In this document: positions 1 to 9,636 of the stretch, piece after piece
How the letters are laid out: each line of letters begins with the position of its first letter
Numbering within the stretch: the first letter of the stretch is position 1
Assembly (NCBI RefSeq): GCF_000429445.1
Contig: NZ_AUBW01000004.1
Location: 310,001 to 374,000 of the forward strand
DNA from: Algoriphagus terrigena DSM 22685
Lineage (GTDB): Bacteria > Bacteroidota > Bacteroidia > Cytophagales > Cyclobacteriaceae
Length of the DNA stretch: 64,000 nt
Reading direction: 5' to 3'
Position numbers and translations under genes: made by a program
The notes under the pieces: model-generated
Database searches by the model: none
Told to the model about the DNA's origin: nothing
The model's input: only the letters and a program-made list of their open reading frames with translations

Positions 1-1
1 G

Positions 2-1606
2 CTTCAGGACCTCGACGGCGACGGAGATCTGGATCTGGTGCTTTTCAATTTTGCCCAAGGGGACTTTTTAGAGTTTTTCCGCAACACTTCCGTGGAGAGA
101 AAGGGAACGCCGGATATCGATGGTTTTGCTTTTCCGGTGGACTACTGGGGGGACTTCGTTTTCTGTGGCTGTGGCGACTTTGCCTTTGGCAAACGATGCG
201 ACGAAAGCCCGATCGATTTTAGAATAAACCCTGACGAAAATGACCGAATCCTACACGCTGGGGGTCATAGCATCCTGTATCGGGATTTTTCAGGAGACGG
301 CATTCCTGACTTGCTTCTGGGCCGTGACGAGTGCAACACGCTCTATTTTCTGCCAAACTCGGGTACTTCCGACCAACCCAAATTCACCGAATTTTCTACC
401 AGCTTACCTTCCTTCGGCGAGCTTCCCAACTTCCCGAGATTCCATATCGGACAGCTGATTGATGAGCAACTCGTAATCAGTCTGAACACCAACGAAGCCT
501 CGGCGAATTACGGCATCGATTTCGCTCATTCGGTGGCTACGATGGACGCAAATGGAAGCGGGTCGAGTCCGATTCTCCAGGACCAACTGTTTGATTTGGG
601 AGAAAATGTGCGCCCGCTCTTTCAGGGAAATTCCCTTTCAGGCGAATTGTGGCTGGCATCCAATCTAAAGACCAGCACCGACGTCCTCGGTCAGGCCACG
701 CGATTAGGGTTTTCCGGCGAGACCTTCACACTCTTCGATACCGATTTTCTAGGACTTTCTTCCCTCGGCTTGTTGGACATTCAGCTCATCGACTACACCA
801 GCCGCCAGGGTCCGCATTTTCAACTGGCTTCGGGTACCAAAACGCTAAACAGCGTTCCAACTCCGATAATCTATCGAGTCCAAGGCGCGAATCTGGCTGA
901 ATTTTCCTTGGCAGGATTGACGCTCCGGGTTGGCGATCAGTTGACTTTCTTTCCTTTTGAAGGAAAAGACCACTTGCTCGTCGCTGCGCAAAACGGAAGT
1001 CTGACACTGTACGAAGTAGATCTGAAAAACCTCAATGCAACGCTGAAAACAGCCAATTTTCTCGATTTCCAAGACAATCCAGCGAATCGAAATCTCAGCG
1101 TAGCGGTCACTTTGGGTGACAAACCCGATCTCTATTCCGCAGATCAGACCGGAAGGATTTTCCTGATTCAGGATTTTATGAATTCAGAAACCCGCGAAGA
1201 AGTATTGGTTAAAATCGGAGATCAAAACCTCACTCTACAACTGGGAAGAAATACCTGGATCACGACCGTCAATCCTGCCCTCGGCAGTCAGGTGGACTTG
1301 ATCTTGGGCAGTCGGGGCGGAGGGATTCTTTATCTCAAGTCCGCTTCTTCGGACCAGCCGGATGCTGACGGATTTCAGACCAAAATCTACCCCAATCCAA
1401 CGTCAGGACCTTTTTCTGTAGTTTCCAATTTTCCTGCTACCGGACGCTTGATCTCCACTTTGGGACAAATCATCCTGGAAGAAATTGAAATCCCCGCCAA
1501 TCAGGTGGTGGAAATCCAAGCCCAAACCCTCAGCCCCGGCGTTTACATTCTACAATTGGAGTCGGAAAACCGGGAGGTTTTGACCAAAAAAATCCTCATT
1601 CGCTGA
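2..1606 (+). CDS. Partial FG-GAP/VCBS-type surface protein with type IX secretion sorting tail
   Basis: The reading frame is open to the left edge of the window, so the N-terminus and any signal peptide are missing; about 535 codons are present. The first codons encode an Asp-rich loop (DLDGDGDLDL), and a second loop (SGDGIPDLLLG) follows near 290-320. Such loops are typical of calcium-binding FG-GAP/VCBS beta-propeller repeats. The last ~75 residues form a type A T9SS C-terminal domain, starting at the YPNPTSG motif and ending in a KKILIR-like basic tail, which directs export across the outer membrane by the type IX (Por) system. The protein is therefore probably secreted or surface-anchored. 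Its ligand or substrate cannot be told from the sequence. Confidence 0.85.
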   Translation, partial: LQDLDGDGDLDLVLFNFAQGDFLEFFRNTSVERKGTPDIDGFAFPVDYWGDFVFCGCGDFAFGKRCDESPIDFRINPDENDRILHAGGHSILYRDFSGDGIPDLLLGRDECNTLYFLPNSGTSDQPKFTEFSTSLPSFGELPNFPRFHIGQLIDEQLVISLNTNEASANYGIDFAHSVATMDANGSGSSPILQDQLFDLGENVRPLFQGNSLSGELWLASNLKTSTDVLGQATRLGFSGETFTLFDTDFLGLSSLGLLDIQLIDYTSRQGPHFQLASGTKTLNSVPTPIIYRVQGANLAEFSLAGLTLRVGDQLTFFPFEGKDHLLVAAQNGSLTLYEVDLKNLNATLKTANFLDFQDNPANRNLSVAVTLGDKPDLYSADQTGRIFLIQDFMNSETREEVLVKIGDQNLTLQLGRNTWITTVNPALGSQVDLILGSRGGGILYLKSASSDQPDADGFQTKIYPNPTSGPFSVVSNFPATGRLISTLGQIILEEIEIPANQVVEIQAQTLSPGVYILQLESENREVLTKKILIR

Positions 1607-1613
1607 TTACAGG

Positions 1614-1665
1614 ACCGGTTTTGTACCTCTGAAGGAAAACCGGTAGTTTCGGTCAATAAACCGAA
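1614..1665 (+). terminator. Hairpin pair after the T9SS protein gene
   Basis: A 9-bp perfect stem (ACCGGTTTT at 1614-1622 with AAAACCGGT at 1636-1644) is followed by a smaller stem (TTCGGT at 1648-1653 with ACCGAA at 1660-1665). There is no good U-run, so termination is uncertain. The next gene starts only 5 nt later. Confidence 0.35.
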
Positions 1666-1669
1666 GCTC

Positions 1670-3373
1670 ATGAGATCACTTTACTTCCTAGGCCTTGTCG
1701 CCTTGCTTTTCGCCTGTACCAAAGGCCCTGAAAATCCCGCCGATCAGGTTTACCTCAATGGAATCGTGTACACGGTTGACGACGGAAATCCAAAAGTCGA
1801 AGCAGTCGCAGTCAAAGACGGGCTGATTCTCGCAGTCGGCACCTCTGCGGAAATCCAAGGCTATGTCGGCGAAGCCACAGAGGTGATCGACCTTCAGGGC
1901 AAGACCATGACTCCCGGCTTGATCGAATCCCACGCTCACCTGATGGGAATTGGCTACAACAAGCTGGAGCTCGACCTCATGTATGTCAAAACCTACGACG
2001 AGCTGGTCGCAAAAGTGGCTGAGGCCGCCGCCAAAGCAAAGCCTGGTGACTGGATCACGGGCCGTGGCTGGCATCAGGACAAATGGATCGAAATGCCGAA
2101 GGAAACTGTCCAGGGATTCCCGACGCACGAAGCCCTCAGTGCAGTCACACCCGACAATCCGGTCTATCTTGCCCACGCTTCAGGTCACGCTTCTTTTGTA
2201 AACCAAAAAGCGCTCGAACTGGCAGGAATCAGCAATTTAAAAGGAGAAAGACCCACAGAAGTGACGGGCGGTGAGATCCTCGTCGATGACCTCGGCAACC
2301 CAACCGGAATCCTTGCTGAAAAAGCCTCCGGCCTGGTTTCAAGATTGATCCCGGCCGAGACGCCGGAGCGGGCTGCAGAAGCCTTGACTTTAGCGCTGAA
2401 AGAACTCAACGAGAAAGGCATCACCAGCTTTCACGATGCGGGAGCACCCCAAAGCACCATCGATCTGATTCAAAAATTCAAGGATGAAGACAAGCTGACC
2501 GTTCGCCAGTATGTGATGCTGACCGGCACGCAGCCGGCACTTTTGGAAGAATGGTATCAAAAAGGTCCGATGATCGACACAGCGGATCACATGCTGACCG
2601 TCCGCGCCATCAAGCTCAATTGTGACGGAGCCTTGGGTTCCCGCGGAGCTTGGCTTTTGGAGGATTATTCAGATCGTCCGGGGCATCGTGGCCATGAGAC
2701 TTTGCCGATGTCAGTCGTATCGGAAGTTTCGGAAAAAGCCATTCCGGCAGGTTTTCAGGTTTGCTCTCACGCCATTGGCGACCGCGCCAATCAGGAGATT
2801 TTGGATCGATATGAGACAGCTTTTGGCAAATTTCCAGACTCCAAAAACCTCCGTTTCCGCATTGAGCATGCGCAGCATATCCACCCGGATGACATCCCAA
2901 GATTTGGTGAGCTGGGCGTAATTGCCGCAATGCAGGCGATTCACTTGAGTTCGGATCGTCCCTGGGCGATTGATAGATTGGGAGAAAAACGCATCATCGA
3001 CGGCGCCTATGTATGGCAAAGTCTCATCAAGACCGGCGCAATTGTCACCAACGGAACTGATGCTCCCGTCGAACCAGTCGATCCGATTCCATCTTTTTAT
3101 GCTTCCGTAACTCGCAAAACCCTGCAAGGCTTACCGGAAGGCGGATATGAAGGCGATCAAAAAATGACCCGTGAGCAGGCCTTGAAATCCTACACCTTGG
3201 ATGGCGCTTTTGCCGAATTTGAAGAAGATTTCAAAGGTTCCATCGAGGTGGGAAAAGCTGCTGATTTCACCGTTTTTGACAAAAATATCATGGAGATTCC
3301 TGAGAATGACATCTTGCAAACCAAAGTCACGATGACGGTAGTCGGAGGAAAAATCGTTTACAGCGCTCAGTAG
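1670..3373 (+). CDS. Amidohydrolase family lipoprotein (amidohydrolase_3 / YtcJ-like)
   Basis: This 567-residue metal-dependent hydrolase of the urease/amidohydrolase superfamily has the amidohydrolase_3 layout. The N-terminus is a lipoprotein signal with LLFAC and the lipidated Cys at residue 16, so the enzyme is probably anchored in the periplasm or outer membrane. The first metal pair is H88-x-H90 in the SHAH motif. A KLNCDGALGSR segment, SHAIGDRA, RIEHAQH and TNGTDAPVEP follow in the usual order of the family and supply the other metal and substrate ligands. Related proteins hydrolyse N-acyl or amide bonds, but substrate cannot be predicted from sequence. It sits alone between a T9SS protein and an S9 peptidase on the same strand. 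Confidence 0.88.
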   Translation: MRSLYFLGLVALLFACTKGPENPADQVYLNGIVYTVDDGNPKVEAVAVKDGLILAVGTSAEIQGYVGEATEVIDLQGKTMTPGLIESHAHLMGIGYNKLELDLMYVKTYDELVAKVAEAAAKAKPGDWITGRGWHQDKWIEMPKETVQGFPTHEALSAVTPDNPVYLAHASGHASFVNQKALELAGISNLKGERPTEVTGGEILVDDLGNPTGILAEKASGLVSRLIPAETPERAAEALTLALKELNEKGITSFHDAGAPQSTIDLIQKFKDEDKLTVRQYVMLTGTQPALLEEWYQKGPMIDTADHMLTVRAIKLNCDGALGSRGAWLLEDYSDRPGHRGHETLPMSVVSEVSEKAIPAGFQVCSHAIGDRANQEILDRYETAFGKFPDSKNLRFRIEHAQHIHPDDIPRFGELGVIAAMQAIHLSSDRPWAIDRLGEKRIIDGAYVWQSLIKTGAIVTNGTDAPVEPVDPIPSFYASVTRKTLQGLPEGGYEGDQKMTREQALKSYTLDGAFAEFEEDFKGSIEVGKAADFTVFDKNIMEIPENDILQTKVTMTVVGGKIVYSAQ

Positions 3374-3389
3374 CGGTAGGCAGTTCACC

Positions 3390-3422
3390 GACCTTTGAGG
3401 TTTTAACGAAACCTCGAAGGTC
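3390..3422 (+). terminator. Putative terminator hairpin after the amidohydrolase
   Basis: GACCTTtGAGGTTT at 3390-3403 pairs with GAAACCTCgAAGGTC at about 3408-3422, with a single mismatch. Only a short U-run follows. Confidence 0.4.
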
Positions 3423-3517
3423 TTTGCCATTAGGTTACTCCAAGCAAGGCTGAACAACTAGCAACCGTAGACTTCGTGTTTTTTCCCTATTTTCCCTCCC
3501 CAATAAACTTTTAACTC

Positions 3518-6439
3518 ATGAGAAAATCGTTACTCCTAATTTGGCTGTTTTGCCTGGCTACACTGGTAGCTCAAGCCCAGGACACCAAACCCATGTCCTG
3601 GAAGGATGTCGCCACCTGGAAATACATGCCCAACGGCAGCTTCAAGCTTTCTCCGGATGGCCAATGGCTCGCCTACGGCATCATCGGTCTCGAAGCCGAC
3701 GGAGAGCTGATTTTACAGAAAGTCTCCGACCCGGACAGCAAAAAGACCTTTCCAATTGGAAACACCAATTTCCCAAGCTTTGAATTCAGTGAAAACGGCC
3801 AGTGGCTCGCCTTTAAGGAGTCTCCAAAGTTCTCAGAAAAACAGGCCAACGAGAAGTCCAAGGGCAAACCTCTGAAGGAAAAAGTTCACTTGATAAAGCT
3901 TGGAACCGACGACAAGAAGGCTTTCGAAAACGCAGGCGGATTCAGCTTCAACGCCGATGCTTCCTCCCACCTCATCATCAATCTGCCCAAGGAAGGAAAT
4001 GCCGATATCAAAGGATCGGATCTACTGATCTACCATCTCGCGTCCGGCAAAGCCCAAAACCTCGGCAATGTCCGGGAGCACGCCGTCAACAAGGCCGGAA
4101 CGCATGTCGCCTACACCGTGGATGCTGCCAATTCCCAAGGGAATGGCCTTTACCTCCTGACTTTGGCCAACAACTCCACGCAAGTGTTGGACTCAGACGA
4201 AGCAGGGTATCAGAGCATCGGCTGGACAGAAAAGGGTGACGCCTTTGCTGCGCTGAAGCTAAAAAAAGACAAAAAGTACAAGCAAGAACTCGGAACTGTG
4301 CTAGGCGTAAAAAACCTCTCTAACCCGCAGGTGACACTTTACGAGCCTGCCAAAGATTCGACAGGATTCGATCAGAAATACACCATCAGCCCCAACCGCA
4401 AGCCGGAGTGGAGTGATGACCTGACGAGGATTTTCTACGGCATCCATCCGCTGGTCTTGGCAGAAAAAGAAACTCCAAAGAAAGAAGTCAACAAAGACTC
4501 TCTGGCATTGGCCGATTCGGAGAAACTCACCAAGATCATGGCCGACACCACGATCAAATCGATCTCTGACCTTCAAAAAGCCATCGCCAAGCTGGATACC
4601 GCCAAAGCCGCTGCCAAGAAAAATGAGTCCAAAAAGCCCGAAATGACCATCTGGCATTGGAATGACAGCAGACTCCAGTCCCGCCAACAGGTGCTGGAAA
4701 ACATGGACAAAAACTTCAGCTTCCGCGCCATGTACGACATCGTGTCCAAGAAGCATGTCGCACTTCAGGACAGCACAATGAGGGACTTGGGCATCTTGCC
4801 ACATCAACTGTACGCATTGGGCTCTGATATCCAAAAGTATGAGCTGCAAGGCAATCTGGATGGGCAATCCTATCGGGATTTTTACATCCTAGACTTGAAG
4901 TCCGGGGCGAAAACATCACTTTTTGAGAATTTCTATCAGCCTTCTTTCGGGTCATATCCGCGACCTTCGACGGACGGCACGAAGCTGCTCTATGGCAAAG
5001 ACGGCCACTTCTACGTCTATGACATCGTGGCCAAGACCCACACCAACCTCACTGAAGGGCTTCCGGTAACTTTTGTCGACACGGAGGATGATCACAACGT
5101 GACCAAACCACTCATGAGCCCGTTGGGCTGGAGCAGCGACAGCAAATATGTGCTGCTTCGGGATGAGTGGGATATTTGGCAGATTCCCTTGGTAGGAAAA
5201 GAAAGCGCGGTCAACCTGACCCAAAACGGCAGAGCAGAAAAGATCCGCTACCAATACCGATTCATACTGGATCCGGAGGAAAAGGGCATCGACCTGAGCA
5301 AAACGAACTACATCCGGCTCTATGGTGAAAACACCAAGAAAAGTGGGATTGCAACTTTGACTCCCGCTAAAAAAGGCGGACTGGCTCCGGGAGCGAAAGT
5401 CTTACTCTGGGAAGACGCGATGATCTCTGGACTTGGAAAAGCCGAAAAAGCAGAGACTTACACCTTTACAAAAGAGAAATCCAACGAGCCGACCCAGGTT
5501 TATTTGGCTGACGCCACCTTGGCCAATGCCAAAAAGGTCACCGAGAATGCTCCCGACGCCGGGAAATTCGCATGGTCATCCGGTGCAAAATTGGTGGACT
5601 ACGTGACTGACAAAGGAGACTCGCTGCAGGCGGCTCTCTTCCTTCCCGCTAACTATGTGGAGGGTCAAAAGTACCCGACCGTCATCTACTATTACGAGAA
5701 GCTTTCCCAGACGCTACACAGCTGGGCTAATCCAGGCTACGGTGGCACCGGATGGAATCCTTCCTTGTACACCAGCAACGGCTACGCGGTTTTGATCCCG
5801 GATATCGTGTACAAGATGGACGATCCAGGCATGTCTGCCGTCTGGGCGGTACTTCCCGCCGTAGACGCCGCGCTCAAAACCGGCGTGATCGACGAAGGCA
5901 AGATGGGCATCCACGGACACAGCTGGGGAGGTTATCAGACCTCTTTCCTGATCACTCAGACCAACCGGTTCAAGGCTGCGGCTGCCGGAGCCCCGCTGAC
6001 CAACATGATCTCCATGTATGATTTGATCTACTGGAATTCAGGCGGTGGAAACATGTCCATCTTCGAGGCTTCTCAGGGAAGATTCCGTGGAGCCCCTTGG
6101 GAAAATTGGGAAGCCTATGAGCGAAACAGCCCGATCTATCATGTGAAAAACGTCCAAACTCCGCTCCTGTTGCTCCACAATGACAAAGACGGAGCGGTGG
6201 ATTTCACTCAAGGCGTAGAATACTACAACGCACTCCGCAGGTTGAAAAAACCGGTCATTATGGTTCAATACCTTGGTGAAAACCATGGTTTGGGGAAAAT
6301 TGAAAACCGAAAAGACTATTCCGTGCGGATGATGGAATTCTTTGACCACCATCTGAAAGGTGAAGCTGCTCCGGACTGGATGACCAAGGGGGTTCCGAGA
6401 CTCCAGTTGGGAGATCACTTGGACGAGCGGGCATTCTGA
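3518..6439 (+). CDS. S9 family serine peptidase (prolyl oligopeptidase fold), exported
   Basis: The protein has 973 residues and begins with a Sec signal peptide (cleavage near AQAQ, residues ~18-21). The N-terminal two thirds look like a beta-propeller with WLAYG and WSSDSKYVL-type blades. The C-terminal ~250 residues form an alpha/beta hydrolase with the triad Ser802 (GHSWGG), Asp891 (NDKDGAVDF) and His923 (GENHGLG). Family members cleave peptides, often at dipeptidyl or acyl-peptidyl ends, in the periplasm. It is longer than typical S9 enzymes because of a charged Lys/Ala/Asp-rich insert around residues 325-375 within the propeller. A strong terminator follows. The family call is certain; peptide specificity is not. 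Confidence 0.93.
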   Translation: MRKSLLLIWLFCLATLVAQAQDTKPMSWKDVATWKYMPNGSFKLSPDGQWLAYGIIGLEADGELILQKVSDPDSKKTFPIGNTNFPSFEFSENGQWLAFKESPKFSEKQANEKSKGKPLKEKVHLIKLGTDDKKAFENAGGFSFNADASSHLIINLPKEGNADIKGSDLLIYHLASGKAQNLGNVREHAVNKAGTHVAYTVDAANSQGNGLYLLTLANNSTQVLDSDEAGYQSIGWTEKGDAFAALKLKKDKKYKQELGTVLGVKNLSNPQVTLYEPAKDSTGFDQKYTISPNRKPEWSDDLTRIFYGIHPLVLAEKETPKKEVNKDSLALADSEKLTKIMADTTIKSISDLQKAIAKLDTAKAAAKKNESKKPEMTIWHWNDSRLQSRQQVLENMDKNFSFRAMYDIVSKKHVALQDSTMRDLGILPHQLYALGSDIQKYELQGNLDGQSYRDFYILDLKSGAKTSLFENFYQPSFGSYPRPSTDGTKLLYGKDGHFYVYDIVAKTHTNLTEGLPVTFVDTEDDHNVTKPLMSPLGWSSDSKYVLLRDEWDIWQIPLVGKESAVNLTQNGRAEKIRYQYRFILDPEEKGIDLSKTNYIRLYGENTKKSGIATLTPAKKGGLAPGAKVLLWEDAMISGLGKAEKAETYTFTKEKSNEPTQVYLADATLANAKKVTENAPDAGKFAWSSGAKLVDYVTDKGDSLQAALFLPANYVEGQKYPTVIYYYEKLSQTLHSWANPGYGGTGWNPSLYTSNGYAVLIPDIVYKMDDPGMSAVWAVLPAVDAALKTGVIDEGKMGIHGHSWGGYQTSFLITQTNRFKAAAAGAPLTNMISMYDLIYWNSGGGNMSIFEASQGRFRGAPWENWEAYERNSPIYHVKNVQTPLLLLHNDKDGAVDFTQGVEYYNALRRLKKPVIMVQYLGENHGLGKIENRKDYSVRMMEFFDHHLKGEAAPDWMTKGVPRLQLGDHLDERAF

Positions 6440-6485
6440 TTTGATGAATAGCAGATAAAGAGTGAGGTGCCTTATGGCCGATAAG

Positions 6486-6523
6486 AAATCCCCCGAGCGA
6501 AAAAATCGGGGGATTTTTTTTTT
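6486..6523 (+). terminator. Strong rho-independent terminator after the S9 peptidase
   Basis: A perfect 11-bp stem (6486-6496 with 6506-6516, AAATCCCCCGA / TCGGGGGATTT) with a 9-nt loop is followed by a run of ten T. Confidence 0.9.
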
Positions 6524-6650
6524 AAAAAACCATCCTCAGTCACTCGATCATACGGAAAATCACAACGCGATAGCTAGTGGTTTTGCTATTCTTAAAAATT
6601 AAGGATATACTGCTTTACAATTACAGGCTACTTAACTAAAGGATCCCGAT

Positions 6651-7217
6651 ATGGAATTTTTGGCAGAAATGGAACCCTCGCTTCGGGCGCTTTGGTACAT
6701 CGCCCTACCTACCTCGCTGATCTTCCTCCTTCAGACGATCTTGACCTTCATAGGCTCTGATTCTGGAGATGGGATCAACGCAGATTTTGACGGAAACTTG
6801 GAGGGAGCCGAGGCGCCTTTTCAGCTCTTCACACTGCGCAATCTGATCAATTTCCTGTTGGGCTTCAGCTGGACCGCGATTACCTTTTACCACTCCATCG
6901 GCAGTTACACACTTCTACTCATGATTGCCACCTGCGTGGGCTTGGGCTTTGTGTGGTTGTTCTTTTTCATCATCAAGCAGATCGTCAAACTGGCCGAAAA
7001 CAACACCTTTAAGCTCGAGGACACGCTACACAAATCGGGTACTGTTTACCTATCCGTTCCGGGCCATAAAGAAGGCGCGGGCAAAATCTCCATCAGCGTG
7101 AAGGGTTCGCAAAAGGAACTCAGCGCAATCTCTCTCTCAGAGCGAATCGAAACAGGTGCCGCTGTCAAGGTGATCGGAATCGAAGGAGGAAACCTCTTAA
7201 TCGTCGAAAAAATCTAA
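6651..7217 (+). CDS. NfeD-like membrane protein, partner of the flotillin
   Basis: The 188-residue membrane protein has about three hydrophobic segments (near residues 12-33, 63-85 and 86-112). A C-terminal OB-fold-like domain follows (about 125-188, with YLSVPGHKEGAGKIS and a final VKVIGIEGGNLLIVEKI). This matches the short NfeD class, whose OB domain lies in the cytoplasm. The downstream flotillin gene starts 14 nt after the stop, so the two are almost certainly co-transcribed. NfeD/flotillin pairs (such as YuaF-YqfA/FloT of Bacillus) act in membrane microdomain organisation. The overall sequence is divergent, and the call rests on both the C-terminal domain and the context. Confidence 0.75.
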   Translation: MEFLAEMEPSLRALWYIALPTSLIFLLQTILTFIGSDSGDGINADFDGNLEGAEAPFQLFTLRNLINFLLGFSWTAITFYHSIGSYTLLLMIATCVGLGFVWLFFFIIKQIVKLAENNTFKLEDTLHKSGTVYLSVPGHKEGAGKISISVKGSQKELSAISLSERIETGAAVKVIGIEGGNLLIVEKI

Positions 7218-7231
7218 CCTCTATTTCTTTT

Positions 7232-8740
7232 ATGGATCCTTTAATTCTCATCCTGGCAGGAGCCTTTGTGGTCTTTGTGACGATCATCGCGCTGATCTCC
7301 AGATACAAGCGGTGTCCTTCGGACAAAATCCTCGTCATCTATGGCAAAACCGGTGGCACCTCTGCCAACTGTATCCACGGAGGAGGCGCATTCATCTGGC
7401 CGGTAATCCAGGACTATGCTTTTCTGGACCTGAAGCCCATCTCCATTGACGCCAACCTGACCAATGCACTCTCCAAGCAAAACATCCGCGTGGATGTGCC
7501 TTGCCGATTTACCATCGCAATCTCCACCGATGCAGATACGATGAATACCGCTGCCGAGCGTTTGCTGGGATTAGTTCACGAGCAGATTCAGGAGTTGGCA
7601 AAGGACATCCTTTTTGGTCAGCTGCGTCTGGTGATTGCCACGATGACCATCGAAGAAATCAACTCCGATCGGGACAAATTTTTGGACAATATCTCGAAAA
7701 ACGTAGATACCGAACTGAAGAAGATCGGCTTGAAGTTGATCAACGTCAACGTCACCGACATCAAAGATGAGTCAGGTTACATCGAGGCATTGGGCAAAGA
7801 AGCTGCAGCAAAGGCCATCAACGAAGCCAAAATCTCTGTAGCTGAGCAGGAGAAAATCGGGGAAACCGGAAAGGCCCTGGCCGACCGGGAAAAAGATGTG
7901 CAAATCGCCGACACCCAGCGGGAACGGGACGTGAAAATCGCCGTGACTCTCAAGGATCGGGAAGTGAGTATAGCCCTGGCACAAAAAGAAGAAAGTATTG
8001 GAAAAGCAGAAGCCCAGCGGGACACACGTGTCAAGACCTCCGAAGCAAACGCAATAGCGATCAGAGGGGAAAATGAAGCAAAAATCTCCATCGCACAGTC
8101 GGACGCCCTTCGAAGAGAGAAAGAAGCGGAAGCTCTGAGAACCGCCCTCGCCTCCGAAAAAGTCCAACAAGCCAGAGCGCTGGAAGAAGCCTACCTAGCC
8201 GAGCAAAAAGCCGAAACCGCCCGCGCGGAAAGAGAGCGCTCTACCCAAAACGCCAACATCGTAATCCCTGCCCAAATCGCCAAGCAACGAGCAATCATCG
8301 AAGCTCAGGCTGAGGCAGAACGAATCCGTGAGCAGGCAAAAGGAGAAGCGGACGCGATCTTTGCCAAGATGGAAGCCGAGGCAAAGGGTCTCTACGAAAT
8401 CCTGACCAAGCAGGCAGAAGGCTATCGCGAGGTGGTCAGCGCTGCAGGGGGTGATCCGACCAAAGCCTTCCAGCTCCTATTGATCGAGAAGCTGCCGGAA
8501 CTGGTCAAAACACAGGTGGAAGCTGTCAAAAACATCAAGATCGACAAGATCACGGTATGGGATTCCGGACAAGGCGAAAATGGAAATAACTCCACAGCCA
8601 ACTTCGTCTCGGGCATGATGAAAACCGTCCCTCCGCTCAATGACCTCTTCAACATGGCCGGGCTTAATCTTCCGACCTATCTCAAAGGGGAAGATCCCGG
8701 AACGCTACCAAAGCTAGACGAGCCTACAAAAATTGACTAG
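7232..8740 (+). CDS. Flotillin family (SPFH domain) protein
   Basis: The 502-residue protein has one N-terminal transmembrane segment (residues 4-22), an SPFH/PHB domain (about 25-190, with VIYGKTGG and INVNVTDIKDESGYIEALG) and a long charged coiled coil. From about residue 194 to 294 the coil is made of regular 11-residue units, for example QRERDVKIAVT, LKDREVSIALA and QKEESIGKAEA at 229-261. The later Ala/Glu-rich part ends in the flotillin C-terminal region (FQLLLIEKLPELVKTQ). Flotillins oligomerise on the inner face of the membrane, form lipid domains and affect membrane fluidity and protein trafficking. The upstream NfeD-like gene is its expected partner. A 15-bp-stem terminator follows. 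Confidence 0.93.
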   Translation: MDPLILILAGAFVVFVTIIALISRYKRCPSDKILVIYGKTGGTSANCIHGGGAFIWPVIQDYAFLDLKPISIDANLTNALSKQNIRVDVPCRFTIAISTDADTMNTAAERLLGLVHEQIQELAKDILFGQLRLVIATMTIEEINSDRDKFLDNISKNVDTELKKIGLKLINVNVTDIKDESGYIEALGKEAAAKAINEAKISVAEQEKIGETGKALADREKDVQIADTQRERDVKIAVTLKDREVSIALAQKEESIGKAEAQRDTRVKTSEANAIAIRGENEAKISIAQSDALRREKEAEALRTALASEKVQQARALEEAYLAEQKAETARAERERSTQNANIVIPAQIAKQRAIIEAQAEAERIREQAKGEADAIFAKMEAEAKGLYEILTKQAEGYREVVSAAGGDPTKAFQLLLIEKLPELVKTQVEAVKNIKIDKITVWDSGQGENGNNSTANFVSGMMKTVPPLNDLFNMAGLNLPTYLKGEDPGTLPKLDEPTKID

Positions 8741-8745
8741 AAAAG

Positions 8746-8782
8746 AAAAAGCCCCAAAAACGCGATGTTTTTGGGGCTTTTT
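8746..8782. terminator. Bidirectional terminator between flotillin and dsrE-like genes
   Basis: A perfect 15-bp stem (AAAAAGCCCCAAAAA at 8746-8760 with its complement at 8768-8782) and 7-nt loop are flanked by T-rich sequence on both strands. It serves the two convergent genes. Confidence 0.9.
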
Positions 8783-8807
8783 CCTTGATATAGATTTCCT
8801 TGACTCG

Positions 8808-9383
8808 CTAGTTTCCACTCACATCCAAGAAGCTGTAGCCCATCTGATCCAGCGCGACGAACGTGGTCTTGGCCGAAAGAGCCAATTTCACTTCAGGAGT
8901 GACATCTTCTTGTAGAATCTGTAGAAAAGACATGCTTTGGCCACAGAGATAAAATTCGACGCCGACTTTTTTCAACTCCTGAAGAGCCAGAAGGGTCGGG
9001 TTATCGACGCCATATTTCTTTCGGTAGGCCTCATTGTTGACCACAGCCTTGGAAAGCCCCCCATGAATGACCGCTGCAATCTTGATTTTGTCAGCGGGCA
9101 CGCCGTTGGCAATGAAAAGATTGTAGGTCCGGGCAATTTCGGTAAAGGGTTCATGGATCTTGGTGGAGTCCTTTAAGCTGCCGTACACATCGATCGCAAT
9201 CTTGTAAGTCAGACTCGGATCATAAGGCATCACTGCATTGGAAATCGGCACCACTCCCACCCACGGCGCAAAATCCAAGACCGGATACGTCATCTTTTCC
9301 TTGATGTGAGCGGGCATGGTCATTTGGGCCATCCCGAGGTTCGAGATCAGCAGGAAACTAAAAAAGAACAAAAGGTTTTTCAT
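8808..9383 (-). CDS. DsrE family protein, exported
   Basis: The 191-residue product starts at the ATG at 9383, because that codon opens a clear signal peptide (MKNLLFFFSFLLISNLGMAQ). A longer in-frame start at 9434 would bury it. The mature part resembles periplasmic DsrE/F-like small sulfur-relay proteins: IAIDVYGSLKDS early, KIAAVIHGG in the middle, and GVEFYLCGQSMS with a single Cys at the position that is functional in this family. Family members bind or transfer sulfur on that cysteine, but the exported versions common in this phylum have no defined role. The gene stands alone and faces the flotillin gene. Confidence 0.82.
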   Translation of the reverse strand: MKNLLFFFSFLLISNLGMAQMTMPAHIKEKMTYPVLDFAPWVGVVPISNAVMPYDPSLTYKIAIDVYGSLKDSTKIHEPFTEIARTYNLFIANGVPADKIKIAAVIHGGLSKAVVNNEAYRKKYGVDNPTLLALQELKKVGVEFYLCGQSMSFLQILQEDVTPEVKLALSAKTTFVALDQMGYSFLDVSGN

Positions 9384-9581
9384 AAGGTCTGTTAGGTTGG
9401 ATTGATACTCCAAGTACAAAATAAATTCTGACAATCAGATCGCTGCCCTTTCGCTCAGCTGTGAGAAATATCGGTTTTGTCCCGTTGACTGGACTTGATG
9501 AACTACCCATCTCTTTAATCCTTTATCCGTTATTAAAAAAATATTCCCTCATTGAAGCCCTCTGGGCACCATTTTTAGGGC

Positions 9582-9589
9582 TACTTTTG
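9582..9589 (+). promoter_or_regulatory. Candidate -7 promoter element (TACTTTTG)
   Basis: It matches the Bacteroidota -7 consensus TAnnTTTG, 48 nt before the antiporter start. A TTG at 9552-9554 lies 27 nt upstream, longer than the usual spacing, so the call is weak. Confidence 0.35.
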
Positions 9590-9636
9590 AAGAATTTTGA
9601 GAGAAAAACCTACCAAATCCTGAACATATACACTTT

